Of a stretch of DNA of 39,978 nucleotides, positions 18,094 to 26,424 are shown in pieces. The stretch lies in NCBI GenBank assembly GCA_023430465.1, contig JAEZAM010000140.1:1-39978 (forward strand), given 5' to 3'. This DNA comes from Bacteroidota bacterium. GTDB taxonomy: Bacteria > Bacteroidota > Bacteroidia > Chitinophagales > Chitinophagaceae. A program made the position numbers and the translations under genes. A model generated the notes under the pieces. The model searched no databases and was not told the origin of the DNA. It worked only from the letters and a program-made list of their open reading frames with translations. Position 1 is the first letter of the stretch. Every line of letters begins with the position of its first letter.

Positions 18094-18225
18094 TCAGAAA
18101 GGGAGGCGTTCCTCCTTTTTCTTTTTTTCCATACCATATTGCCGTGATTCAAGGTATATGCTGAGCGCATATACGATAACAGCGCTGCATAGCAGAATGC
18201 AGCCAATGGATAGAATTTTCATCAT
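18094..18225 (-). CDS. Possible 43-residue single-helix membrane protein
   Basis: An ATG-started frame on the reverse strand encodes MMKILSIGCILLCSAVIVYA followed by LSIYLESRQYG and a Lys/Glu-rich tail ending in ERLPF. One strongly hydrophobic helix (about 3-24) is followed by a charged cytoplasmic-looking end, the usual shape of bacterial small membrane proteins. The frame ends immediately after the alaS stop on the other strand. Caution: the run of lysines is the complement of the alaS terminator T-tract, so the tail could be incidental. No strong promoter or ribosome-binding site was seen. Confidence 0.3.
   Translation of the reverse strand: MMKILSIGCILLCSAVIVYALSIYLESRQYGMEKKKKEERLPF
18098..18129 (+). 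terminator. Rho-independent terminator of alaS
   Basis: AAAGG(G)AGG pairs with CCTCCTTT (one bulged G) around a CGTT loop and is followed by TTCTTTTTTTCC. It starts 5 bases after the alaS stop. Confidence 0.75.
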
Positions 18226-18450
18226 AAGGCGTCGTAGTTTGGTAGCATGTCAAAAATGCTGAATATTCTGGATATTTCCGCTTATTTGAGGGATGAAAAA
18301 CCCTTAGGATAATTACGTGCTTCCTGGGAGATTTTGACGGGATAGCGGAACTTCATTTATCCAGGAATGGCCGCCAGCCCTCCTTTACTGTCGCCGAAAC
18401 CTGCTGCGGAAATTACCGTCTGTCAAGAAGATCGCGCCTTCCGGATTTAA
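18226..18450. other. Non-coding stretch
   Basis: No convincing ORF, RNA gene or repeat was seen here. It separates the convergent alaS region from the promoter region of the PDZ gene. Confidence 0.5.
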
Positions 18451-18516
18451 CATTTCCGAAATGTTTCGTATTTCGGGAAATGTGTTTATATTTGATCTAC
18501 GAAGAAAAACGTAGAT
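18451..18516 (+). promoter_or_regulatory. Palindrome-rich promoter region of the PDZ gene
   Basis: TATATTTG at 18487-18494 matches the -7 consensus. TTTC at 18464-18467 lies 19 bases upstream in the -33 position. Two inverted repeats flank the box: CATTTCCGAAAT/ATTTCGGGAAATG (18451-18462 and 18470-18482, one extra G) covers the -33 region, and ATCTACG/CGTAGAT (18495-18501 and 18510-18516) covers the predicted start site. These look like operator or leader structures. Confidence 0.5.
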
Positions 18517-18534
18517 AAAATAAATCATTCAATT

Positions 18535-19542
18535 ATGCAAAAGGGTCTGAAAAAAATCTGCCTCACCGTACTCACGGCGGCTGCACTTACTGCACCGGTA
18601 GCCATCCTCGCTCAGGATGGACAGGAAAAAGGAAAAAAGGAAAAGAAGGAAGGAGAACAAATCACCATATTCCGCACTGGTGATACCAACGAAAAGCTGG
18701 TGGTGGAAGTTGTTGGTGATAAAATAACGGTAAACGGCAAGGAAGTGAAAGAAGGCGACAACGATGGGTTGCGGATCAGCCGCCATAAGATCAAAGATGT
18801 ATATACCTATGGAGGCGCCAATGTGTATGCTCCGTCCAGGAACGTATTTATGTCTACCCTGGATGAAAACCGCGCCATGCTGGGTGTTACCACTGATAAA
18901 GACGAAAAAGGTGCTTTGATCAAATCAGTAAGCAAGGAAAGTGCTGCGGAAAAGGCAGGGCTGAAAGAAGGGGATATCATTACCCGCATAGGAGACAAAA
19001 AGATTGCTGAGCCGGATGACCTTTCGAAGGCGGTCCGTGAGCAGAAGCCGGGTGACAAGGTTATCGTGACCTATCTCCGCGATAAAAAAGAGCAGAAGGT
19101 GACCGCCGAGCTCACAAAGTGGAAAGGTGTATCCATCTTCAATGCAGAAGGACAGAATTTCAACTTTAATATGCCCGAGTTCGATTTTGACCTGGCAGTT
19201 CCGAATCCGCCAAGAACCCCGCGGGCACCGCGCGTAAGCATGCGTGGTTTTGACTGGGAGCCCAGCCCTAAACTCGGCCTCACTGTTCAGGATTCAGAAG
19301 ATGGCAAGGGCGTAAATGTGCTCGAAGTGGATGAAGACGGCAACGCCGCCAAGGCAGGCATAAAAGAAGATGACGTGATCACCGAGGTAGATGGAAAAGC
19401 AGTGAACAGTGCTGATGAAGTATCCAGGATCATGAAGGAAAGCAAGACAAAGACCAGCGTTAAATTCAAATACCAGCGCAAGGGTAAAACAGAAACGGTT
19501 GACGTGAAGATTCCGAAGAAATTGAAGACGGCGGATCTTTGA
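18535..19542 (+). CDS. Secreted protein with two PDZ domains and no protease domain
   Basis: The 335-residue protein has a signal peptide (about 1-26, ending ILAQ), then a basic/acidic patch. The first PDZ domain spans about 112-200 (MLGVTTD, SAAEKAGLKEGDIITRIGD), and a second spans about 245-325 (KLGLTVQD, NAAKAGIKEDDVITEVDG). Between them is a Pro/Arg-rich linker (NPPRTPRAPR). No trypsin-like or Tsp-type catalytic domain is present, so it is not a DegP. It may bind exposed C-termini of envelope proteins, as an adaptor for quality control. Its promoter carries unusual palindromes and the gene ends at a strong terminator. Confidence 0.8.
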   Translation: MQKGLKKICLTVLTAAALTAPVAILAQDGQEKGKKEKKEGEQITIFRTGDTNEKLVVEVVGDKITVNGKEVKEGDNDGLRISRHKIKDVYTYGGANVYAPSRNVFMSTLDENRAMLGVTTDKDEKGALIKSVSKESAAEKAGLKEGDIITRIGDKKIAEPDDLSKAVREQKPGDKVIVTYLRDKKEQKVTAELTKWKGVSIFNAEGQNFNFNMPEFDFDLAVPNPPRTPRAPRVSMRGFDWEPSPKLGLTVQDSEDGKGVNVLEVDEDGNAAKAGIKEDDVITEVDGKAVNSADEVSRIMKESKTKTSVKFKYQRKGKTETVDVKIPKKLKTADL

Positions 19543-19562
19543 TCCGTTTAAGTGAATAGGCG

Positions 19563-19595
19563 AGGCGCCCCGTAGTTCGGGGCGCCTTTCTTTTT
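19563..19595 (+). terminator. Rho-independent terminator of the PDZ gene
   Basis: A perfect 10-bp stem AGGCGCCCCG/CGGGGCGCCT with a TAGTT loop is followed by TTCTTTTT. Confidence 0.9.
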
Positions 19596-19620
19596 AACAC
19601 CCGCCCGGCTTAAAATCATC

Positions 19621-19628
19621 TATTTTTG
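19621..19628 (+). promoter_or_regulatory. Candidate -7 box of gatB
   Basis: TATTTTTG fits TAnnTTTG and ends 9 bases before the gatB ATG at 19638. A TTTTTAA stretch in the preceding terminator lies near the -33 position. The predicted mRNA has almost no leader. Confidence 0.5.
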
Positions 19629-19637
19629 CGAACCCGG

Positions 19638-21086
19638 ATGGAACATTCACAGAAATACGAGATCGTAATTGGGCTGGAAGTCCACGCACAATTACTCACC
19701 GCCACAAAGCTGTTCGCCGGTGATGATATCGCCTATGGGGCTGCGCCCAATACGCAGGTAAGTGCGATCACGCTGGCACACCCCGGCACTTTGCCCCGCA
19801 CTAACCGCAGTGCCGTCCGGCTGGCCGTCACGCTCGGCCTCGCTTGTGAATGCGAGATTGAGCGGGTAAACTATTTCGCCCGCAAAAACTATTTCTATCC
19901 CGATCTTCCAAAGGGTTACCAGATATCCCAGCATACCACACCTATTTGCAAGGGAGGAAAAATATTTATCCGCACTGAAAAGGGGGAACGGTTTATAAAG
20001 CTGAACCGTATCCACATGGAAGAGGACGCCGGGAAGAGTATCCATGACATAAGTGAAGAATATAGCTCCATCGATTTCAACCGGGCAGGAACACCGCTGC
20101 TCGAGATCGTGACCGAACCTGACCTTCACAGTGCTGCAGAAGTATCTGCCTACCTGACTGAACTGCGACGGATGCTCCGGTATCTCAATGTTTGCGATGG
20201 CAACATGGAGGAAGGAAGCATGCGCTGCGATGTGAATATTTCCGCCAGGCCGACCGGTGCCCGCGAACTTGGTACGAAGGTGGAGATCAAAAATCTCAAT
20301 TCCATCCGCAATGCCCGCCGCGCGGTGGAGGCTGAATCAGCAAGGCTGACAGAGCTGCTCGACCGGGGCGAAATGATTATCCAGCAGACAAGAGGCTTTG
20401 ATGCAAATACAGGGCTGACCTATCCCATAAGAGATAAGGAAGATGCCGACGATTACCGTTATTTCCCGGATCCCGATCTTGCGCCTTTTCATATTACTGA
20501 CGAGTTCGTGCAGCAGACCCGTGCATCCCTGCCAATGTTACAACCCGCACGAATCAGCCGATATGTGAGTGAATTCAGTCTTTCCGAATATGATGCACAA
20601 GTGCTGACTGACGAGAAGGAAACAGCAGAATTTTTTGAGGACATTATTGCGAACACAAAGAACTACAAGGCGGCGGCCAACTGGATGACCGGTCCTGTCC
20701 GTTCCTGGATGAATGAGCACAATAGCGTGCTCAGTGAATTTCCATTGAAACCGGCAACAATTAGTAAGCTGATTGAAATGGTGGACAGAGGCGAGATCAG
20801 TTTTTCATCGGCATCATCCCGCCTTTTTACTCATCTGCTGGCACACCCATCCGATGCACCGGCCGCCGCGGCTGCGCAGCTCAACCTGCTCCAACAATCT
20901 GATACCGCCTCGCTTGCTCCGGTGATCGATGAGGTCCTCGCAAAATATCCAGACAAGGTGATTGAATTCAGGAAAGGCAAGAAAGGATTGCTCTCGCTGT
21001 TTGTGGGTGAGGTGATGAAAAAGTCGAAGGGTAAAGCGGATCCGCGTGTAACCAACGAATTGTTATTGGAAAAACTAAAAGGCTAA
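19638..21086 (+). CDS. gatB: Aspartyl/glutamyl-tRNA amidotransferase subunit B
   Basis: The 482-residue subunit of GatCAB phosphorylates and amidates Glu-tRNA-Gln or Asp-tRNA-Asn with ammonia from GatA. It starts MEHSQKYEIVIGLEVHAQL, the standard GatB opening; a TTG at 19626 would add four residues overlapping the promoter box. The signature YFARKNYFYPDLPKGYQISQ is present, as is RCDVNIS. The C-terminal YqeY-like helical domain for tRNA binding ends with GKADPRVTNELLLEKL. Length is normal. gatA and gatC are not nearby. A TlpA-type gene follows after 22 bases. Confidence 0.97.
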   Translation: MEHSQKYEIVIGLEVHAQLLTATKLFAGDDIAYGAAPNTQVSAITLAHPGTLPRTNRSAVRLAVTLGLACECEIERVNYFARKNYFYPDLPKGYQISQHTTPICKGGKIFIRTEKGERFIKLNRIHMEEDAGKSIHDISEEYSSIDFNRAGTPLLEIVTEPDLHSAAEVSAYLTELRRMLRYLNVCDGNMEEGSMRCDVNISARPTGARELGTKVEIKNLNSIRNARRAVEAESARLTELLDRGEMIIQQTRGFDANTGLTYPIRDKEDADDYRYFPDPDLAPFHITDEFVQQTRASLPMLQPARISRYVSEFSLSEYDAQVLTDEKETAEFFEDIIANTKNYKAAANWMTGPVRSWMNEHNSVLSEFPLKPATISKLIEMVDRGEISFSSASSRLFTHLLAHPSDAPAAAAAQLNLLQQSDTASLAPVIDEVLAKYPDKVIEFRKGKKGLLSLFVGEVMKKSKGKADPRVTNELLLEKLKG

Positions 21087-21108
21087 TTTTAAACGTGAAG
21101 AGTAAGAT

Positions 21109-22281
21109 ATGAAAAGATATTTCCTGTTTGGTTTGCTGGCCCTGGGTCTTGCAGCCTGTGACAATAAATCCGGTAACAAAGGATTTACTATTGATGTGAA
21201 ATTGCACAATGCCACGGCTAAAACGGCTTACCTGGAGCTCATCCCGGCAAGTTCCATGGAGCCATCGCTTGTTGATTCCGCCACCATTGACAAGGATGGC
21301 ACGTTTAAATTTAATACAACCAGTGGCGAAAGCTCGGTGTATAATATCCGCCTGGATAAAAGCAATTTCCCGGTAGTATCAGTGATCAATGATGCGCCCA
21401 AAGTTTCGCTGGACATTTACCTCCGCCCGGGCGACAGCCAGTTTTCAGAGAAATATGACGTAAAAGGTTCCCCCGCCAGCCAGCAGATGAAGGATTTCAT
21501 GTTGCGGTTCAACGGTGACCTCCAGAAGGTGTTTACCATTGTACAGCGGATCGATACACTTCGCAACCAGGGCACGGGTGATAGCCTGATAGCTCCTTTG
21601 CAGGCAGAGCAGCAACAGATATTGTCTTCCCTCAAGGAGTACGCGCAACAGGCAATCTCGGGTGCGGGCGATCCCGCACTGGTGTTGTTCGAGTTGGGCT
21701 ACTACCAGTCTACTGCCAACAACACCGGGTTTGGTCTTCAGGGTTTTGACAACCAGGAGCTGTTGAAATTGCTGGATGATGCGGCAAAAAAATATCCAAA
21801 ACATACATCGCTGAATTCTGTCCGGGGCAGTATCGCGCAACAGGCGCAACCAGCTCCTTCACAGTGGGTGGGTAAGGAAGCGCCGGATTTTGCCATGGCC
21901 GATCCTGCAGGTAAACAGGTTAGCCTGAGCTCACTGAGAGGCAAGTATGTGCTCGTGGATTTCTGGGCAAGCTGGTGCCGGCCCTGCCGCCAGGAAAATC
22001 CGAACGTGGTGAAAGCCTATAACCAGTTCCGGGACCGCAATTTCACGATACTTGGGGTATCACTCGATAAGGATAAGGACGAATGGGTGAAAGCGATAAA
22101 AGATGATAAGCTCGCCTGGACCAATATCAGTGACCTGAAATACTGGAGCAGCGCGGCTGTTCCACTGTATAACATCGAGGGGATCCCATTTAACATCCTG
22201 GTAGGACCTGATGGTAAAATTATTGCTGAAGGTCTGCGCGGACCAGCCCTGGAGCAAAAACTGGCAGAGCTGCTGAATTAA
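21109..22281 (+). CDS. TlpA-type thiol-disulfide oxidoreductase lipoprotein
   Basis: The 390-residue lipoprotein (lipobox LAAC, Cys17) has an N-terminal beta domain like DUF4369 (about 25-130), a helical middle and a C-terminal thioredoxin-like domain. The active site is WCRPC, with Cys290 and Cys293. Conserved flanks are KEAPDFAMADPAGKQVSLSSLRG and a GIPFNILVGPDG cis-Pro strand. It probably keeps periplasmic or outer-membrane cysteines reduced, for example during cytochrome c maturation. It is 22 bases after gatB, probably by read-through. Confidence 0.9.
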   Translation: MKRYFLFGLLALGLAACDNKSGNKGFTIDVKLHNATAKTAYLELIPASSMEPSLVDSATIDKDGTFKFNTTSGESSVYNIRLDKSNFPVVSVINDAPKVSLDIYLRPGDSQFSEKYDVKGSPASQQMKDFMLRFNGDLQKVFTIVQRIDTLRNQGTGDSLIAPLQAEQQQILSSLKEYAQQAISGAGDPALVLFELGYYQSTANNTGFGLQGFDNQELLKLLDDAAKKYPKHTSLNSVRGSIAQQAQPAPSQWVGKEAPDFAMADPAGKQVSLSSLRGKYVLVDFWASWCRPCRQENPNVVKAYNQFRDRNFTILGVSLDKDKDEWVKAIKDDKLAWTNISDLKYWSSAAVPLYNIEGIPFNILVGPDGKIIAEGLRGPALEQKLAELLN

Positions 22282-22318
22282 TGTAACTTGGAAATTCATT
22301 CCAATTAAACCGTTCATC

Positions 22319-23029
22319 ATGCGCCTCAATTTGTTTGCAGTGATCCTTTGCCTGCTCTCGGTAAATGCAATTGCCCAAACTCAAAGCCCCCTGTTCCAGG
22401 ATCGGCAATCGATCCCTGGTTCCAAACGACAGTTCTATACCAATGGTGGACAGGTCGTAAGCAATTCCAAATATGCCAATCTTACCAGTGGTACACCTTA
22501 TTTCCGGGATACCTGGATGGCTGGCGCCATAAAAACAAAAGATGGTACGGTCTATAGCGGTTTACGATTGAAGATCGATCTTATTGAGAACATCGTGATT
22601 TATCTCGACGAGGAAAATCGCGAGATGCAGACAGCAGTGCCCGCGGTGCAGGCAAGTTTGAAGGATACGGTCAATGCAAATGGTGAAACCTATGTGTTTA
22701 CGCACTCTTCCGCTATTGGCGGTGGAGAGACGATGAACAAGTGGTTCCAGGTACTTGCATCAGGCAATGTTTCGTTGTACCGGCTGTATCAAAAAGATAT
22801 TCTGGAAACAAAGTCATACGGATCCACGATACCCGAGCAGAGCGTAAAGACGGAGGAGAAGTATTACGTGAGTTTTGGAGGAAAGCTTGATCGCGTTAAG
22901 AAGATCAAGGATATTGCGGATGCGGTGGGTGATTCCCGGATAGAACCATTGCTAAAGGCAAATAAATTCTCGGATAAAAAAGAAGCAGATTGGGTGAAAG
23001 CAGTCGAGCAGATCAATGCGTTACCCTGA
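22319..23029 (+). CDS. Secreted protein of unknown function
   Basis: The 236-residue product has a signal peptide (residues 1-19, ending AIAQ). The mature part has a beta-rich first half (WMAGAIKTKDGTVYSGLRLKIDL, then NIVIYLDEENREMQTAVP) and a helical C-terminus (KKIKDIADAVGDSRIEPLLKANKFS) ending in an acidic/Lys mix. No cysteine, heme or catalytic motif is recognised. It starts 37 bases after the TlpA gene, with a short TTGGAA/TTCCAA repeat in the gap, and its stop abuts the recO stop on the other strand. Confidence 0.6.
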   Translation: MRLNLFAVILCLLSVNAIAQTQSPLFQDRQSIPGSKRQFYTNGGQVVSNSKYANLTSGTPYFRDTWMAGAIKTKDGTVYSGLRLKIDLIENIVIYLDEENREMQTAVPAVQASLKDTVNANGETYVFTHSSAIGGGETMNKWFQVLASGNVSLYRLYQKDILETKSYGSTIPEQSVKTEEKYYVSFGGKLDRVKKIKDIADAVGDSRIEPLLKANKFSDKKEADWVKAVEQINALP

Positions 23030-23776
23030 TCATTGCAACACCGCCCTCAATACCGGCAGGGTGCGTAACCGTCCAAAGTCGGAAAGATGGAGGGCATAAT
23101 AATCTTCATAAGCCTGTAACAATCCTCTGCGGAATTCATGATTTAGTCTCAACTGGCTGAGATCAGCCGGATGCTGGATTCGCAATAATTCTGCGGTAAC
23201 AGCCGCTGGCCGGTCATCAAGGTAATTTGCGTGTGGTGGCGGATCATGAACAAAGCATCCTTCCTGTAAATCAAGTAAGCTATTGGCCTGGGTGAAATTA
23301 TCGCTGATGCGAAATCCGAAGAATACGGGTAAATGAACCGCAAAATACAGGGGAAAATTTGCCGTCACAGTACCCGCACTCTGGTCCAGATGGACCAGCG
23401 CATCTTCTGCAAAATGATAAAGGTCCGGGTTGGCTTCAGGTTGTTTTACACATTTGGAAAGTAATTCAATGATGAACAGCGCCACTGCATTTACAGGCAC
23501 ATCGATCAATATTTTCTGATAAATCACCCCCCATTTGAACTCTTTAATGCGCTGGAGCTGTTTCAGCTCATTGTGATAGACCACCATTTCCAGGATGGCG
23601 CCGGGCTGAAACAGGTTTGCCTTGCCTGCCCCTTTTTTTGATGAGGCCCTCACGCCATTTACCAGGTAAGATTGCAGGCCGAACAATTCCGTAAAGATGG
23701 AGACGATCAGGCTGGTCTCCCCGTATTTGACTGTTCTCAGCACTATGCCCCTGGTATGGTGTAGTTTGTCTGGCAA
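23030..23776 (-). CDS. recO: DNA repair protein RecO
   Basis: The 248-residue protein loads RecA on single-stranded DNA with RecR in the RecFOR pathway. The N-terminal OB fold reads HHTRGIVLRTVKYGETSLIVSIFTELFGLQSYLVNGVR, and a helical C-terminal domain follows with LPVFFGFRI. It has no zinc-finger cysteine cluster, like other Bacteroidota RecO proteins. The start is TTG at 23776 (LPDKLHHTRGI); no in-frame ATG precedes the conserved OB strand. Its stop is directly adjacent to the stop of the convergent gene ending at 23029. Confidence 0.9.
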   Translation of the reverse strand: MPDKLHHTRGIVLRTVKYGETSLIVSIFTELFGLQSYLVNGVRASSKKGAGKANLFQPGAILEMVVYHNELKQLQRIKEFKWGVIYQKILIDVPVNAVALFIIELLSKCVKQPEANPDLYHFAEDALVHLDQSAGTVTANFPLYFAVHLPVFFGFRISDNFTQANSLLDLQEGCFVHDPPPHANYLDDRPAAVTAELLRIQHPADLSQLRLNHEFRRGLLQAYEDYYALHLSDFGRLRTLPVLRAVLQ

Positions 23777-23910
23777 GCTATTGGTTATGATTCGCTGTGG
23801 TTCAGCCCTGGTAACGGAGAAGGACCGGGTTTGTCTTTTTTATGTTTCTTTGCACCCTGCAATAAAAACCGGGCGGTTGAATTGACAACCATGCCCGCAA
23901 ATATCAAACT

Positions 23911-26238
23911 ATGTGGCGGAAAACCGGACAGTTCATTCTTTCTTATCGTTGGCCTTTGTTGATCCTTCTTGTTCTGGCAACCGCCGTTATGGGCTGGCTG
24001 GCTTCAAAGGTGGAGTTGAGTTATGAATTTTCCCGCGCTATCCCTGCCGACCATCCCGCCAATAAAACCTACCAGGCTTTCCGCCAAAAGTATGGCCAGG
24101 ATGGGAATATGCTGGTGATCGGCATACAAACAGATAAACTTTTTACAACATCTGTTTATAATCCCTACAGTGAGCTCCACCGCTCCCTGAAAAAAGTAAA
24201 CGGCGTCACGGACATCATTTCCATTCCGTCGGCGGTGAATCTCGTTAAAGACCCTGTGACCGAGCGGTTGAATGCACAACCGATCTTTCCGGAGGGTGCG
24301 GTTGACCAGCCGACTCTAGACAGCGTGAGTTCCACATTTCTCGGCCTGCCGTTTTACCAGGGATTGCTTTATAATCCGCAGACGAATGCATGGCTGATGG
24401 GTGTGAGTGTTGACAAAACTGTGATGAATTCAAAAAAGCGGAACGGCGTGGTGGCGTCTATCCGTGGCCTGGCAGAAGAGTTCGGGCAAAAGACCGGGTT
24501 GGATGTAAGGATGAGCGGACTACCACTTATCCGCACGGAAATGTCAACGCGGATTGCCGATGAGATGAAATGGTTCCTTTTTGCATCGGTGGTGTTGTCT
24601 GCGCTGATCCTGTTGCTGTTCTTCAAATCATTTTCCTCGATGCTGCTTTCACTCGCGGTAGTCATCATCGGTGTAATCTGGAGCCTGGGTACGATGGAAT
24701 TGTTCGGTTACAAGATCACCCTGCTGACAGCACTGATACCGCCGTTGATCGTAGTGATCGGTATACCCAATTGTATCTATTTTCTCAATAAATATCATAC
24801 AGCTTATAATGATACCGGCGACCGGCAACAGGCACTGGTGACCATGGTTTCAAAGATGGGTATTGTCACGTTGTTTTGTAACGTAGCGGCAGCAATCGGA
24901 TTTGCCGTATTTGCACTTACAAGAAGTGAGATCCTGCAGGAATTTGGTGTAGTGGCCGGGATAAACATCATGGTGTTGTTTTTCATTTCCCTTATCCTGA
25001 TACCAGTTGTGTTGAGTCTTCTTCCCGTGCCGAAGTCAAGGCACATGAAATACCTGAGTAATCCGCGGCTGAATCGCTGGCTGGACCGGCTCGAGGCCTG
25101 GTCAATGAATCATAGAAAGTTGATTTACGTGGCCACTGCGGTGATCGTTCTGTTTTCAGCAGGCGGCATTATGCGCCTGAAAAGCGTAGGGTATATTGTT
25201 GATGATCTTCCGCAGACTGATAAGATTTATACGGATCTGAAATTCTTTGAACAGCACTTCAAAGGGGTGATGCCACTGGAAATCGTGGTCGATACAAAAA
25301 AGAAGTATGGCGTTTCGCGCAACCTGAATAACCTGCTGAAGATCGATTCCTTGTCGCAATTCCTGTCCTCGATGCCCGCTATTGCCCGGCCACTGAGCAT
25401 TACGGAGGGATTGAAATTTGCGAAGCAGGCATTTTTTGAGGGGGATAGCACAAATTATAACATGCCATCCGAGTTCGACCTGCCGGGGCTTGCACAATAT
25501 CTCAGCATGCGATCTGACAGCAGTGGTAAACAGAACTCATTTTCAAAGCTGGTGGCAACGTTCATGGACAGTGCCCGGCAGGAAGCGCGGATCAGCGTGA
25601 GCATGGCTGATATCGGCAGCGCACGTCTGCCCCTGTTACTGGATACGGTGCAGGGTAAAGTGGATCAGCTTTTCCCACGCGACAAATACAACGTTCAATT
25701 AACGGGCACCAGTATCACCTTCCTGGAAGGCAGCAGTTTCATCATTAATGGTTTGAAGGAAAGCATCTTCTGGGCCTTTCTGCTGATTGCGTTGTGCATG
25801 CTTTACTTATTTAAATCGTTGAGGATACTGGTGTGTTCATTGATCCCGAATGTAATTCCGCTCGTGATCACGGCTGGTGTGATGGGCTGGGTCGGCGTGC
25901 CGCTGAAGCCTTCGACGGTATTGGTTTTCAGCGTTGCCCTGGGAATCGCCATCGATATTACGATACGCTTCCTCGTGAATTACAAGCAGGAGTTGCCGAA
26001 TCAGCAGTATGATTTAAGAATAACTGTAATAGAAACAATTCATAGCACCGGCATCAGCATCATCTATACTTCGCTGGTGTTGATCGCGGGCTTTATTATA
26101 TTCAGTTTCAGCGGTTTCGGTGGAACAAAGGCGCTTGGCTGGTTAACCTCGCTGACGCTGGTGACGGCTACGCTTACCAACCTCGTGTTGCTGCCCGCGT
26201 TGCTGATCTCACTGGGGAGAGCAAAGGGCGTGAAATAA
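23911..26238 (+). CDS. MMPL/RND-family exporter
   Basis: The 775-residue inner-membrane protein has the duplicated RND layout. One helix at 12-30 is followed by a large periplasmic loop (about 35-215), five helices (about 220-375), a single helix (about 410-430), a second loop (about 440-620) and five final helices. Conserved segments are LTALIPPLIVVIGIPNCIYFLNKY and KPSTVLVFSVALGIAIDITIRFLVNY, both typical of the sterol-sensing-like cores of MMPL proteins. No membrane-fusion protein or outer-membrane factor gene is adjacent. The substrate is probably hydrophobic or lipid-like, but this is not visible in the sequence. Confidence 0.85.
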   Translation: MWRKTGQFILSYRWPLLILLVLATAVMGWLASKVELSYEFSRAIPADHPANKTYQAFRQKYGQDGNMLVIGIQTDKLFTTSVYNPYSELHRSLKKVNGVTDIISIPSAVNLVKDPVTERLNAQPIFPEGAVDQPTLDSVSSTFLGLPFYQGLLYNPQTNAWLMGVSVDKTVMNSKKRNGVVASIRGLAEEFGQKTGLDVRMSGLPLIRTEMSTRIADEMKWFLFASVVLSALILLLFFKSFSSMLLSLAVVIIGVIWSLGTMELFGYKITLLTALIPPLIVVIGIPNCIYFLNKYHTAYNDTGDRQQALVTMVSKMGIVTLFCNVAAAIGFAVFALTRSEILQEFGVVAGINIMVLFFISLILIPVVLSLLPVPKSRHMKYLSNPRLNRWLDRLEAWSMNHRKLIYVATAVIVLFSAGGIMRLKSVGYIVDDLPQTDKIYTDLKFFEQHFKGVMPLEIVVDTKKKYGVSRNLNNLLKIDSLSQFLSSMPAIARPLSITEGLKFAKQAFFEGDSTNYNMPSEFDLPGLAQYLSMRSDSSGKQNSFSKLVATFMDSARQEARISVSMADIGSARLPLLLDTVQGKVDQLFPRDKYNVQLTGTSITFLEGSSFIINGLKESIFWAFLLIALCMLYLFKSLRILVCSLIPNVIPLVITAGVMGWVGVPLKPSTVLVFSVALGIAIDITIRFLVNYKQELPNQQYDLRITVIETIHSTGISIIYTSLVLIAGFIIFSFSGFGGTKALGWLTSLTLVTATLTNLVLLPALLISLGRAKGVK

Positions 26239-26344
26239 TTGTAGTAAAAGCAGCAGAAGGGCTATGAAATATGTCCTAGAACTTTTGCATTGATTTGCAA
26301 CGTCGAAAAACACTTAGGGACGAGTTTTTTACCTGTTTTTTTGG

Positions 26345-26352
26345 TAACATTG
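26345..26352 (+). promoter_or_regulatory. Candidate -7 box of the susC operon
   Basis: TAACATTG matches the -7 consensus in seven of eight positions and follows a T-rich stretch (26325-26342). A TTGCA-N6-TGCAA repeat at 26285-26300 is just upstream. The leader would be about 65-70 bases and A/T-rich. Confidence 0.3.
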
Positions 26353-26424
26353 CAACCTCAATGAGAAAAAGGACATTTTAAGGCTCGATTTCTTAATTAT
26401 TATTCTAAACAAACTAACATGCAC

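Noticed and set aside
22288..22304. Short TTGGAA/TTCCAA repeat between the TlpA gene and the next gene
   Set aside because: It is only 6 bp, A/T-rich, and has no T-tract, so it does not qualify as a terminator or operator by itself.
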